Assembly (NCBI RefSeq): GCF_023520895.1
Contig: NZ_CP026029.1
Coordinates: 1,922,001 to 1,986,000, forward strand
Origin: Paenibacillus sp. PK3_47
GTDB taxonomy: Bacteria > Bacillota > Bacilli > Paenibacillales > Paenibacillaceae
Direction: 5' to 3'
Length of the DNA stretch: 64,000 nt
Under the pieces are notes generated by a model. The model was not told where the DNA came from, searched no databases, and was given only the letters and a program-made list of their open reading frames with translations. Numbering within the stretch: position 1 is the stretch's first letter; the number at the start of each line of letters is the position of its first letter. Shown one piece after another: positions 26,614 through 35,121 of this stretch. A program made the position numbers and the translations under genes.

Positions 26614-28332
26614 TTACCGCTCCGCCAGCAGACATTCCAGCTCCCGGCTGGCTTCCTCATATGCCGGGGCAAGCTTCGGCAGCAGCTTCGCAGCCTGGTC
26701 ATATCTCTCTGCTCCGGCATGCTCTTCAAGCAGTGCGCATAAATGGGCAAAATACTGTACGCCGATGCTCAAGCTGCCCGACTTCATATTATGGGCAAGC
26801 CCGGCCATCTCCTCCAGGTCCTTCGCTGCTGCCGCCTTATTCAATAAGGCGAGCTTGTGCGGTATGTCATCTTTGAACATCTCCACCAGTGTGCGGAGCA
26901 ATTGCGGATCTTCCGCATTATCCATTTCCAGGATGCCGGCCAGCGTATCCTGCTGAAGTACCGGGATGTTGTCTTCCTTGCCCAGCCATTCCTCCACAAG
27001 CTGGCCCAACTTCTCCAGATTCAGCGGTTTAACCGCCAAATCATCGAGTCCGGAATTCATGAACCGTGCCCGGCTCTCCTCTGTCCCGTCTCCGGTAACG
27101 CCGATGACCGGAACTCTAGGCCTTGCCCCGGATGCCTCCAGTTCACGGATGATCCCCACAGCTTCAGCACCGCTCATTCCCGGCAGGCGGCTGTCCATCA
27201 GGATCATTCCGTATTCCTTAAGCTTCCAGGCTTCTACAGCTTCGCTGCCGCTGCTTACCACATCCACCCCGGTGATCCCCAGCTTCTTGAGCTGCATCTG
27301 CAGCAGGGTGCTGTTCAGCGCGTTGTCTTCAACGACCAGCACCGGCAGCGCGCGGAGTCTGTCCTTGCCCCGTGGCGCTTCCACAGCAGCCTGCGGCTCC
27401 TGCACGGCCGGTGTCTTGTTCATCCAAAGCTCAAACCGGAAGGTAGAGCCTTGTCCGGGAGCACTCTCTACTGTAATCGTTCCGCCCATCAGCTCCACCA
27501 TAGATTTACAGATCGATAAGCCCAGCCCGGTCCCCTCTGCTGCCAGCTCCGGTTCCCGGCTAATCTGCGAGTAAGGCCGGAATAGCGCGGCCTGATCCTT
27601 CAGCGGGATACCGATGCCCTCGTCCCGGACTTCAAAGCACAGCTTCTGGCAGCCCCCATCCTCACCGGCCAGACCCGCCTTCACTTCTACTTCACCGCTG
27701 CGTGTGAATTTCACCGCATTGCCCAGCAGATTGATAATAACCTGAAGAAGCTTCGCAGCATCTCCTTCCAGTGAATCGGCCACTCCGTTCCCAACCTGCC
27801 ATTTCAGCGTGTTTCCGCGCTTCGCCGCTGCTGAAGAGAGCAGGCTGGCCGCATGCTGAAGCAGCTTGCGTATACTGAAGGGAGCTGTATTCAGTTCCAT
27901 TTTGCCGGCTTCAATCTTGGAAATATCGAGCAGATTATTGATCATCTGCAGCAGGTACTCTGCCGACTCATGGATCACCTGCAGGTAACCCTGCCCCGCT
28001 TCGCCGAATTCCTCTCCCGCCAGCAGCTCAGCCATTCCCAGGATGCCGTTCATGGGTGTACGGATTTCATGGCTGACCGTTGCCAGAAACAGGCTTTTGG
28101 CCCGGTTGGCCTGCTCTGCCCTCTCCTTCAGCTCAATAAGTTCCGCATTCTTCTTGGCCAGCAGCCGCTGCATTGTAATCAATTCATTATTCATCGCCGA
28201 GAACTCGGCCAGAACCTCTTCTTCCCTGCGCTGCCCTTCTATCACTTGGTGTGACAGCTTCTCGATGGTCTCTCTCAGTTTGAGGATTTCCTGCTCCTGA
28301 CCTGTCATCTTGTCATATCCCGCCTTCGTCAT
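26614..28332 (-). CDS. Hybrid histidine kinase with receiver and HPt, no sensor domain
   Basis: A 572-residue cytoplasmic protein. Residues 10-80 form a coiled coil with no PAS, GAF or membrane segment. HisKA has His88 in [13 protein letters not shown]; HATPase has [17 protein letters not shown] and GTGLGLS. A receiver follows with Asp380 in ILMDSRLPG, and a C-terminal HPt domain has His514 in [12 protein letters not shown]. It is thus a complete phosphorelay in one chain without DNA-binding output. The true start is ATG 28332, overlapping the stop of the B12-binding gene (ATGA), so the two are translationally coupled. The signal probably comes from that partner protein. Confidence 0.88.
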   Translation of the reverse strand: MTKAGYDKMTGQEQEILKLRETIEKLSHQVIEGQRREEEVLAEFSAMNNELITMQRLLAKKNAELIELKERAEQANRAKSLFLATVSHEIRTPMNGILGMAELLAGEEFGEAGQGYLQVIHESAEYLLQMINNLLDISKIEAGKMELNTAPFSIRKLLQHAASLLSSAAAKRGNTLKWQVGNGVADSLEGDAAKLLQVIINLLGNAVKFTRSGEVEVKAGLAGEDGGCQKLCFEVRDEGIGIPLKDQAALFRPYSQISREPELAAEGTGLGLSICKSMVELMGGTITVESAPGQGSTFRFELWMNKTPAVQEPQAAVEAPRGKDRLRALPVLVVEDNALNSTLLQMQLKKLGITGVDVVSSGSEAVEAWKLKEYGMILMDSRLPGMSGAEAVGIIRELEASGARPRVPVIGVTGDGTEESRARFMNSGLDDLAVKPLNLEKLGQLVEEWLGKEDNIPVLQQDTLAGILEMDNAEDPQLLRTLVEMFKDDIPHKLALLNKAAAAKDLEEMAGLAHNMKSGSLSIGVQYFAHLCALLEEHAGAERYDQAAKLLPKLAPAYEEASRELECLLAER

Positions 28333-29390
28333 ACAATAGGGACAAGCTGCTCCGCTATCTCCAGTGCACGTTTCGCGTCCGGTGCATATCCGTCGGCACC
28401 GACCTTCTTCCATAATTCGGCATCTATATTGAACGGCATTCCGCCAACCATAATGTTCAGACCGTCAAGTTCGCTATTCTTACGAATGGCGGCAATCAGG
28501 CGCTGAGCCTCCGATACATGGAAGGTCATCGTAACAGAAACAGCCAGCAGGTCTGCAGGCTCCTCTTTCAAGTAACGTATCAAGCTTTCCGATGGCATAT
28601 TGGAACCCAGATAGTAGGTGTTCCAGCCTTCCATTTCGAAGAAATCCGCCAGCATCCGCAGTCCAATCTCATGCAGCTCCCCGCCTACGCCCACCGCCAC
28701 CATTCTTCTGCCGCCGGTCTGCGCGCGGATCCAGCGCGGGTAGAGCTGGGAGATAATGCTCTGGGTACAGGCTGTGCAGTAATGCTCCTGGGCTACAGTG
28801 ATCTTTCCCGTCTGCCACAAGCGCCCGATTTCATACTGGCTATCCTGGAAAATATGCAGATAAATCTCCTGGATCGGCACCCCGCTGTCCAGCAGCTCTA
28901 CGATTAAATCCGATGCCCTGCGCCGTTCCCCGTCCAGTAGCAGCTTCAAATACTGATCCGCCTCACGGAAATAAGGCTTCTCCGGCTGAAGGAACGGAGC
29001 AAGACTCACCTCTTCAAGCACATGGTACATGCCCATATCGAGGTAGCTCAGAATCATTTCCTTTTCCGGTGATGGGAGCTCTATGCTTATGGCTTCCTTC
29101 ATCAAATCGAGATTAACCCGCAGATCCTCTGCTGTAATCTTGTACTGCGCAAGCAGTACTTTAAGCCAAATGATATAGTTTATAAAAAGAAGCGGACTCG
29201 CAAGTGACACACTTTCCGCCAAATAGCGCAAATGGTACAGGGAATCCTGTCTTGTTCTTGCTTTTCCGGAGGGACCAAATCTGTCCATTAATTCCGGCTG
29301 CCGTTTATACTGGCGCAAAGTGACTTCCTCCGCCAGCTGTTCGGCAATTTGTTTGAGCCGCTCTCCTGCATCCTGCTGATCAGTGTACAC
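28329..29390 (-). CDS. CarH-like cobalamin-binding sensor protein
   Basis: A 353-residue protein. The region before about residue 130 is helical and unrecognised. Residues 145-210 match the four-helix cap of methionine-synthase/CarH modules, including the W-x9-E-H signature (Trp192, Glu202, His203) seen in B12 photoreceptors. Residues 225-350 form the Rossmann-like B12 domain, with GELHEIG placing the Co-ligand His240 (the usual Asp two residues before is Glu238), SVTMTFH and VGGMPFN. There is no DNA-binding domain, unlike CarH itself. GTG start with AAGGGG about 8 nt upstream. Coupled to the hybrid kinase, which suggests a light- or B12-responsive phosphorelay (inference). Confidence 0.85.
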   Translation of the reverse strand: MYTDQQDAGERLKQIAEQLAEEVTLRQYKRQPELMDRFGPSGKARTRQDSLYHLRYLAESVSLASPLLFINYIIWLKVLLAQYKITAEDLRVNLDLMKEAISIELPSPEKEMILSYLDMGMYHVLEEVSLAPFLQPEKPYFREADQYLKLLLDGERRRASDLIVELLDSGVPIQEIYLHIFQDSQYEIGRLWQTGKITVAQEHYCTACTQSIISQLYPRWIRAQTGGRRMVAVGVGGELHEIGLRMLADFFEMEGWNTYYLGSNMPSESLIRYLKEEPADLLAVSVTMTFHVSEAQRLIAAIRKNSELDGLNIMVGGMPFNIDAELWKKVGADGYAPDAKRALEIAEQLVPIV

Positions 29391-29882
29391 AACACCACCC
29401 CTTTATTTAACGCAAAGCCGTTAATGTTATGAATCTATCCTATGTCAGGATTGGGGACATGATACGGGGGCCTCAAAGCCTTGAAGCTAAATTAAAGGCC
29501 TTTTATCGCGGTATTTTACCCTCTGAGGTACCGCAAAAAAAAAACGGTAACTATGTATATTGTACAACAAATTTGCAGGTTTTACGGGAAAATTAGCAGA
29601 AAAGCTGCCAAACTATATATGGGAATATACAAATTAACGCTCCTGACGCCTGTGCCAGCTTACCGCAGTTTATTGATTCTCTCCACTTAAATTCGGTATA
29701 TTTAATCGTTCACTATGATTAGTTGGAAAACAGGATTAGGCGGAGAAAGCCAGGCTGTCGGGAAAGTTTCGGCAGCCTTCTTTATGTGACTTTGTTTCAC
29801 ACGGTACCGCGTTAACGAAGCCTGCTCCAACCCATCACCTCACGCGCACCAGAACCTATTCATTGCTTGGAAATGCTAAGGC
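29391..29882. other. Gene-free intergenic region
   Basis: About 490 bp with no credible coding frame. It should hold the promoter of the B12-sensor operon and contains one hairpin (29752-29778). The palindromic repeat cluster follows it. Confidence 0.4.
29752..29778 (+). terminator. Orphan hairpin, terminator-like
   Basis: AGGCTG-TC pairs with GG-CAGCCT, with an inner GAAA/TTTC, followed by TTCTTTAT. No gene precedes it on the plus strand, so it may end a small non-coding transcript. Confidence 0.35.
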
Positions 29883-30110
29883 TAACGGACCCTGGTTCCA
29901 TTAATTTGCCCTAGAGGTGTGTTTTGGGATTCTAACGGACAATGGTTCTGTTATTTCATCCGAAAGGGCTTAATAACCCCATCATTTAGCAGCATAAAGG
30001 AACTACGGTCCGTTAGCGATGGAAACGGGGCGATTTTCGGCAAATAACGGACGCAGTGTCCGTTAGCGTGCGAAAGAGGACGAAACTAATAACGGACGCA
30101 ATGTCCGCAG
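29883..30110. repeat. Five TAACGGAC-family palindromic repeats
   Basis: Elements at 29883-29903, 29933-29953, 29999-30015 (left arm decayed), 30045-30065 and 30090-30110 (right arm decayed) share the TAACGGAC-N5-GTCCGTTA pattern with the cluster at 16472-16654. The central bases differ among copies. Confidence 0.8.
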
Positions 30111-30209
30111 ATATAGAAATACAGCAGCAAAACAAAGGATGCCTGCCTCAGCAGAACATCCCCGATTTTGAAAGCTCAGCTGTAGACAACGGTGTTTACA
30201 GAAGCAGAT

Positions 30210-31064
30210 TTACTCCTCTAACCCGGCGGCCGACGTTGCGTGCCTTAACACAGCAGCAATCACCGTATCCCAATCGTTCACATGAAGCTCATGGCCGGTC
30301 CCCTCCAGCGTCAGCAGAACCGCCCCCGGGATTTCCTTCGCCAGATGCTGGCCGTGCACATAAGGAATAATCGGATCTTCTGTCCCGTGAATAATGAGCG
30401 CAGGCACTTGGATTTCGGCTGTCCGGGACAAGTAGGCTTCTCCTCCGGTCACCAGCTTGTGATTGTCCATACTGGCTATGTTCACACTTCTGCTGAATTC
30501 CAAGGCAGCCAATTCATATACCTTCGCTTCATCAAAAGGATGCTTGGAGCCCACCAGTACTCTCGATCTGCCAACCCCAAATTTCGCCACGGAGTCCACA
30601 TCCGCCCAATCTACCGCATCCATATTCGAAAAATAATCCATCACCCGCTTCTCCATCGGAGGAAGGTCCGGAGCAAAATTGGACGCGGCCAAAAGAGTAA
30701 TGCTCAGCACGCTCTGCGGATGACGCAGCGCGAGAATCTGAGCAATCATTCCGCCGAGCGACATGCCCAGGATATGCGCCTGCTGAATGCCGTAAGCATC
30801 CATAACCCGTACTGCATCATCTGCCATGTCTTCGAACGTATAGCCCGGATAACCAGGTTCATAAGATGTAGAACGCCCGACATCCCGGTTATCATACCGG
30901 ATGACGAACAGCCCCTCATCCGCAAGCTTCCGGCAGAATTCCTCTTCCCACCAAATCATGGATGACTGTGCACCCATAATCAGCAACATAGTCGGGTTCC
31001 CTTCCTCCCCGAAGCTGTCTGTACAAAGTTCAATCCCGTCCATGTGTATAATCCGCTCGTTCAT
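30210..31064 (-). CDS. Alpha/beta-fold hydrolase
   Basis: A 284-residue hydrolase. The oxyanion-hole region LLIMGAQSSMIWW leads to nucleophile Ser in GMSLGGM (near residue 100), an Asp in HGTEDPIIPY and a His in GTGHELH. The order and spacing fit esterase/lactonase-like members of the family; the substrate is unknown. Start 31064 has GGAGGGG 6 nt upstream and is preferred to the in-frame ATG 15 bp earlier. It lies behind a long structured leader ending in a terminator hairpin, so expression is probably attenuated. The 30045-30110 repeats lie about 100 bp past its stop. Confidence 0.85.
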   Translation of the reverse strand: MNERIIHMDGIELCTDSFGEEGNPTMLLIMGAQSSMIWWEEEFCRKLADEGLFVIRYDNRDVGRSTSYEPGYPGYTFEDMADDAVRVMDAYGIQQAHILGMSLGGMIAQILALRHPQSVLSITLLAASNFAPDLPPMEKRVMDYFSNMDAVDWADVDSVAKFGVGRSRVLVGSKHPFDEAKVYELAALEFSRSVNIASMDNHKLVTGGEAYLSRTAEIQVPALIIHGTEDPIIPYVHGQHLAKEIPGAVLLTLEGTGHELHVNDWDTVIAAVLRHATSAAGLEE

Positions 31065-31091
31065 CCCAATCCCCTCCATTATGTTTGGAAA

Positions 31092-31117
31092 ATAAAAAAA
31101 ACAGGCTGTCAGCCTGT
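31092..31117 (-). terminator. Intrinsic terminator inside a 5' leader
   Basis: On the minus strand ACAGGCT pairs with AGCCTGT around a 3-nt loop, then TTTTTTTATT. It sits only 27 bp before the hydrolase start codon, so it can only act as an attenuator of that gene. Confidence 0.75.
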
Positions 31118-31250
31118 GTATCCAGTGATCGGAGAATCGGAAATGGACGCGTCAGTCTGCAGGAAGAGAGAATCTGACCCTCTACCCTAATCACTGAATA
31201 AGGTGTCCATGCAGATAACTATTCTCCGATTACTATTTACACAACATAGT
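31118..31250 (-). promoter_or_regulatory. Structured leader RNA of unknown class
   Basis: ATCGGAGAAT (31221-31230 strand-complement) and ATTCTCCGAT (31128-31137 strand-complement) form a perfect 10-bp closing stem on the minus strand. An inner ATGGAC/GTCCAT pairing is present. A competing CAGTGAT/ATCACTG pairing (31123-31129 with 31190-31196) would break the closing stem. Followed by the terminator at 31092-31117. I do not recognise a known riboswitch consensus. Confidence 0.5.
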
Positions 31251-31403
31251 CCTAAACTGCTGTTCAAGTCCCTGTGCAAAACATGCATCGAAAAATTAGT
31301 TAGCCACACGTAACCCCTCCGTCCGTATGAGTTAAGGTCATGCTAACATAGAGTCTTTTGGGATGTCAACGACTGGTAAATCAAGCAAATCTCTTTTCTT
31401 GCA

Positions 31404-31643
31404 TCATGTATTAATAGCCCGCAGAATCACTACAATTCCCAAAACAGCAAACAGCGCCCCCGCTGCGACTGCCATCAAACCGGTAAACTTGCGGGATTCG
31501 ATATAAGCTCTGCTGGGCTCGGAATCTCCGCGTACCTTCCAACCCTCATTCATCCGCCACCCGGCTTCCGGATTACGGCGCACGTATACACCGCCGATCA
31601 TAGCAGCGATTCCGAGCAGTACCATCATTATTCCGCCAGCCAT
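31404..31643 (-). CDS. Small two-helix membrane protein
   Basis: A 79-residue protein with hydrophobic segments at about 3-21 and 54-76 and a polar loop between them containing RRNPEAGWRMNEGWKVRGDSEPS. The loop is like that of a small conserved membrane family of unknown function in Bacillota (DUF6199-like, from memory). The ribosome binding site is GGGGGATGGGAG. It lies 57 bp after the second chromate-transporter gene on the same strand and may be the last gene of that operon. No function can be assigned. Confidence 0.6.
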   Translation of the reverse strand: MAGGIMMVLLGIAAMIGGVYVRRNPEAGWRMNEGWKVRGDSEPSRAYIESRKFTGLMAVAAGALFAVLGIVVILRAINT

Positions 31644-31700
31644 ACTCCCATCCCCCTTTTGTGAGTTATACGCAGGAATTTAGGGAATGTTTTCCTTTTT

Positions 31701-32234
31701 TTAAAATAAAACAATCCCTGCCACCGCCGACAACAGGATGACTGCGAACGGATGGATTTTGTACTTGATCACGGCCATAAGGCAGCCCCCGCAGATCATT
31801 AACATCCCCAGGGTGGTCCAGCTGAACAAAGGTTCCCGGGTTCCTCCAGCGCCAAAGTGGATTGCGGCATAGACGATAAGCCCTGTAATGACCGGACGCA
31901 AGCCGTAAAAGGAGGACCGGAGCCACCGGTTATCCTGCATGCGGAGAAAAAAAGAGGCACACAGGATGACGATCAGCAGTGAAGGCAGTATGATTCCGAT
32001 GGTAGCGGCAATTGCCCCGATGATGCCCATCCGGGAATAGCCTATCAGAGTAGCGGTATTCGTAGCGATAGAACCGGGGGCCATTCCTGCGAGGGCAACA
32101 AGCTCCTGAAACTGCTGAACCTCCATCCATCCTCTATCTGTAACCTCACGCTGAATAAGCGCTATAACGGCATAGCCTCCGCCGAAGGAGACCGCCCCTA
32201 CTTTTAAAAATACAAAAAATAAACTCCATAACAC
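31701..32234 (-). CDS. Chromate transporter half, ChrA family
   Basis: A 177-residue membrane protein of the short-chain CHR type, with SFGGGYAVIALIQREV near the start and PGSIATNTATLIGYSRMG in the middle, and about five hydrophobic segments. Two unequal short CHR proteins encoded together are thought to insert in opposite orientations and form one chromate exporter. GTG start with AAAGGTG 8 nt upstream; 13 bp separate it from its partner. Confidence 0.88.
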   Translation of the reverse strand: MLWSLFFVFLKVGAVSFGGGYAVIALIQREVTDRGWMEVQQFQELVALAGMAPGSIATNTATLIGYSRMGIIGAIAATIGIILPSLLIVILCASFFLRMQDNRWLRSSFYGLRPVITGLIVYAAIHFGAGGTREPLFSWTTLGMLMICGGCLMAVIKYKIHPFAVILLSAVAGIVLF

Positions 32235-32247
32235 ACGACCAGCACCT

Positions 32248-32889
32248 TTATATATAATATTCGGGGTAATTCAGTTCCAGTTTGTTCGGCTTCTCTTCTT
32301 TTTCTGTAGGAGCGGAGTAACCCATAGCCCGTTTGACAGAAATCACAGTCACACCCAGGAGCGGGCCTCCGAGAATGAGGTATAGGGAATTAAGCGGTGT
32401 AAACAGCAGCACCAGCACACAAATCCCTGCAATGATAAGCGTCGCTGTGTCTATAATGGAAGTCTTCCCTACTTTAAATGCAGCCACTATGATTAAGGCA
32501 ACCACTGCAGCGTGAACTCCCTTCAGAGCAGCTTCCACCTTGGGAATCTCTTTGAACATCATGCCGAAAATGCTGAGAATAAAGACTATGGCAAAAGTCG
32601 GCAGTGTAATCCCTATGACAGCTGTCACCGCACCAAGCACTCCTGCAAGCCTATACCCGACAAAAGCCGCTGAGTTTACAGCCACACCGCCGGGAGCCGA
32701 GCCCGCTACGGACACCATATCCCCTACTTCCCCCGGATTCAGCCACTTCTTCTTCTCTACGATTTCCCGTTCAATGGCCGTAATCATGGCATACCCGCCG
32801 CCGAAGGTCGAAGGGCCAAGCTTCAGAAAAACAGCAAATAACTGGATAAGCATTGTAAAATTGACGGACTGACTACGCTGTATTTGCAT
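32248..32889 (-). CDS. Chromate transporter half, ChrA family
   Basis: A 213-residue short-chain CHR protein, with STFGGGYAMITAIERE near residue 28 and APGGVAVNSAAFVGYRLAG, five or six hydrophobic segments and a charged C-terminal tail. It pairs with the downstream 177-residue half. AGAGGTG lies 5 nt before the ATG. It is divergent from the ROK regulator. Chromate/sulfate antiport is the family role; the substrate here has not been shown. Confidence 0.88.
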   Translation of the reverse strand: MQIQRSQSVNFTMLIQLFAVFLKLGPSTFGGGYAMITAIEREIVEKKKWLNPGEVGDMVSVAGSAPGGVAVNSAAFVGYRLAGVLGAVTAVIGITLPTFAIVFILSIFGMMFKEIPKVEAALKGVHAAVVALIIVAAFKVGKTSIIDTATLIIAGICVLVLLFTPLNSLYLILGGPLLGVTVISVKRAMGYSAPTEKEEKPNKLELNYPEYYI

Positions 32890-33159
32890 ATAGCACCTCT
32901 GATCAGGTTATATTTCATCATCATCTAATTATAGCATGTTAATTTCATTCTGGAATTAAGTCTTTGCCTATTCTTTGAATAAAGTTGAAATCGACCTGAA
33001 AATGGCTTAAATTATATCCATCAGGCGCATTTTAAGCCCAAGTTAATTCCAATTCACACTAAACCTCATTAAATCTATATTATTTACTGGATAATACGTA
33101 CTTCCTGGTCTATACTACAAATATCCCGACCCATCCACTTGGAAATGGAGTAAAAATCA

Positions 33160-34347
33160 ATGCTGAAACATTCCCATTTTTCAATTCAAAAGCAAATCTA
33201 TGAACGGATCGCATACCTCGGAACCGTGTCCAAAGCTGAATTGCTGGAGTTTTTCTCCATAACCAGCAGCAGCATGACCCGCATCCTGGAAGATCTGCTC
33301 TCGCAAAAGCTGATTATGGTATCCGGTCTTGGCACATCCACGGGCGGACGTAAGCCTATTCTTTTTCAGACCAACCCGGATTACGGTTATCTTATAGGCC
33401 TCGACATTTCGCGGCTCAGTTCCTCGCTTGGATTGTTCGACCTGCATCTGAAACCATTATCTACAGTCCGCTGGGAGATGGACCGGAGTCTCACGCCTGA
33501 ACGCCTCCTTGAGCTGGTGGCAGATGCAGCCCGGCAGATGTTAGCGGATCATCATATTGCGCATGAGCAGGTCCTGGGCATGGGAGTCGGCGCCGTAGGT
33601 CCGCTCGATCCGGCACAAGGGATGATGCTGCAGCCCGAATATTTTCCGTCTGAAGCCTGGAACCAGGTTCCGGTCAGCAGGCTGCTGCAGGAGAAGCTTC
33701 ATTTCCCGGTACAACTCGATAACGGGGCCAACACAGCGCTGCTTGCAGAATACTGGGCACTCCGCAATGAAGCCTGCAAGAATATGCTGTATGTCCATTC
33801 AGGGGTGAACATCCGGTCTGCCATTATGACAGGGGGCCAGATTCTCCGGGGTGCCGCTGACACCGAAGGCGCTGTCGGACAAATGATCATTCAGACAGGA
33901 GGGCAAAGACTCAGGGGCAAGGGGAATTACGGCTCTCTTGAAACTTATGTATCGATCCCTTCCCTCGAAGAACGTGCGCAGTCCCAGCTCAAAATAGGCC
34001 GTGAAAGCCTGCTCTCAGCGGTCCCTCCGGAGCGCGTGACCTTCCCTGCCCTTGTGCAGGCTCTGGAAGAGAATGACCCCCTGGTAAAAGAGCTGTTCAT
34101 CGAGACGGCAACTTATCTGGGCGTCGGGCTGGCCAATATGATTAATACGGTACATCCCGAATATGTAATTTTGGGCGGAGCCCTGATGAATGCCAACCCG
34201 CTGGTCTATGACACAGCCATTCAGGTTGCCCGCAAAAATATTTACACCTATCCCCGGTACAACCCTGTATTCTCCCCGGGAATCCTGAGGGAGGAAGCCG
34301 TGCTGACCGGAGCTGCGCTGCAGATTCTTCAGGGCTGGGAGTGGTAA
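33160..34347 (+). CDS. ROK-family transcriptional repressor
   Basis: A 395-residue regulator of the NagC/XylR type. A winged helix-turn-helix (about 10-65, VSKAELLEFFSITSSSMTRI) is followed by GGRKP and a ROK sugar-kinase-like domain (about 75-395). In most ROK regulators a CxCGxxGCxE zinc motif follows; here the matching segment is RGKGNYGSLETY, so the Cys ligands are lost. It should bind a sugar or sugar phosphate and repress sugar genes. It is convergent with the GH65/phosphoglucomutase operon, a plausible target. GGAAATGGAG lies about 10 nt before the ATG. Confidence 0.88.
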   Translation: MLKHSHFSIQKQIYERIAYLGTVSKAELLEFFSITSSSMTRILEDLLSQKLIMVSGLGTSTGGRKPILFQTNPDYGYLIGLDISRLSSSLGLFDLHLKPLSTVRWEMDRSLTPERLLELVADAARQMLADHHIAHEQVLGMGVGAVGPLDPAQGMMLQPEYFPSEAWNQVPVSRLLQEKLHFPVQLDNGANTALLAEYWALRNEACKNMLYVHSGVNIRSAIMTGGQILRGAADTEGAVGQMIIQTGGQRLRGKGNYGSLETYVSIPSLEERAQSQLKIGRESLLSAVPPERVTFPALVQALEENDPLVKELFIETATYLGVGLANMINTVHPEYVILGGALMNANPLVYDTAIQVARKNIYTYPRYNPVFSPGILREEAVLTGAALQILQGWEW

Positions 34348-34373
34348 GCCAGGACCTGTCTCCCTTATAAACA

Positions 34374-34408
34374 CAAAGAAACCAGACCCCTTAAGATCTG
34401 GTTTCTTT
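34374..34408. terminator. Bidirectional terminator
   Basis: AAAGAAACCAGA pairs with TCTGGTTTCTTT between the convergent ROK and pgmB genes. Confidence 0.9.
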
Positions 34409-34411
34409 ATA

Positions 34412-35089
34412 TTACGGGATCAGGCTCCGGAAAAAGGAATCCCGGATCTCTTCCCAGCACAGCTGGTCTGTTGACTGGACCAGGTAATCGGACCCTGGCA
34501 GCTGTTTCCCTACACCGACGGCGAACATCCCGCTTGCGTTTATCGCCTGGATACCTGCCGGCGCATCTTCAACTCCGATAGAATAGCGGGGATCCGCCCC
34601 GAGACCGGCACATGCTGTCAGAAAAATTTCCGGGTCCGGCTTGGAATACCTGATAAGCGCCGCATCTGCAATATAATCGAAAACAGGCTCCAGCTGCAGA
34701 GACTGCAGCACTGTTCCGGCATTTCTCGAAACCGAGGCAAGCCCGACCGGAATACCGGCTTCCTTGACCGAAGCGATGAATTCCGGTATGCCCGGCAGCA
34801 CATCCTCCGGTGTCAGCTGTGTCAGCAGCCGGCAGTAATGCGCATTTTTCTCAGAAGCAAGCTGCTCTTTCTCTTCCGGGGAATAGCGGTCCTGCTGGCC
34901 TCCCTCGCGCAGAATCTCCTCCAGGGAATCCATCCGGCTGACGCCCTTCAGCCTTTCATTGAATGCCTCGTCAATCGTGATGCATAAGCGCCCTGCCAGC
35001 TGTTTCCATGCCGCATAATGAAACCGGGCCGTGTCTGTAATGACCCCGTCCAGGTCAAATACAACCGCCTCTATTCTTGTATCAGCCAT
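34412..35089 (-). CDS. pgmB: Beta-phosphoglucomutase
   Basis: A 225-residue HAD-superfamily enzyme that interconverts beta-glucose 1-phosphate and glucose 6-phosphate. The DxD motif is in VFDLDGVITDT (nucleophile Asp12, acid/base Asp14). Motif II is in LASVSRNAG, the Lys in YSKPDPEIF and the acidic motif in GVEDAPAGIQA. AAGGAGG lies 10 nt before the ATG. It directly follows the GH65 phosphorylase, whose product beta-glucose 1-phosphate it would convert; this pairing is a standard disaccharide phosphorolysis module. Last gene of the seven-gene operon. Confidence 0.95.
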   Translation of the reverse strand: MADTRIEAVVFDLDGVITDTARFHYAAWKQLAGRLCITIDEAFNERLKGVSRMDSLEEILREGGQQDRYSPEEKEQLASEKNAHYCRLLTQLTPEDVLPGIPEFIASVKEAGIPVGLASVSRNAGTVLQSLQLEPVFDYIADAALIRYSKPDPEIFLTACAGLGADPRYSIGVEDAPAGIQAINASGMFAVGVGKQLPGSDYLVQSTDQLCWEEIRDSFFRSLIP

Positions 35090-35121
35090 TCCTGCTGCTC
35101 CTCCTTCATCCCGCCCGCCGG

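Noticed and set aside
30056..30370. 104-codon plus-strand frame over the palindromic repeats
   Set aside because: Built from repeat sequence and the antisense of the hydrolase 3' end; no ribosome binding site.
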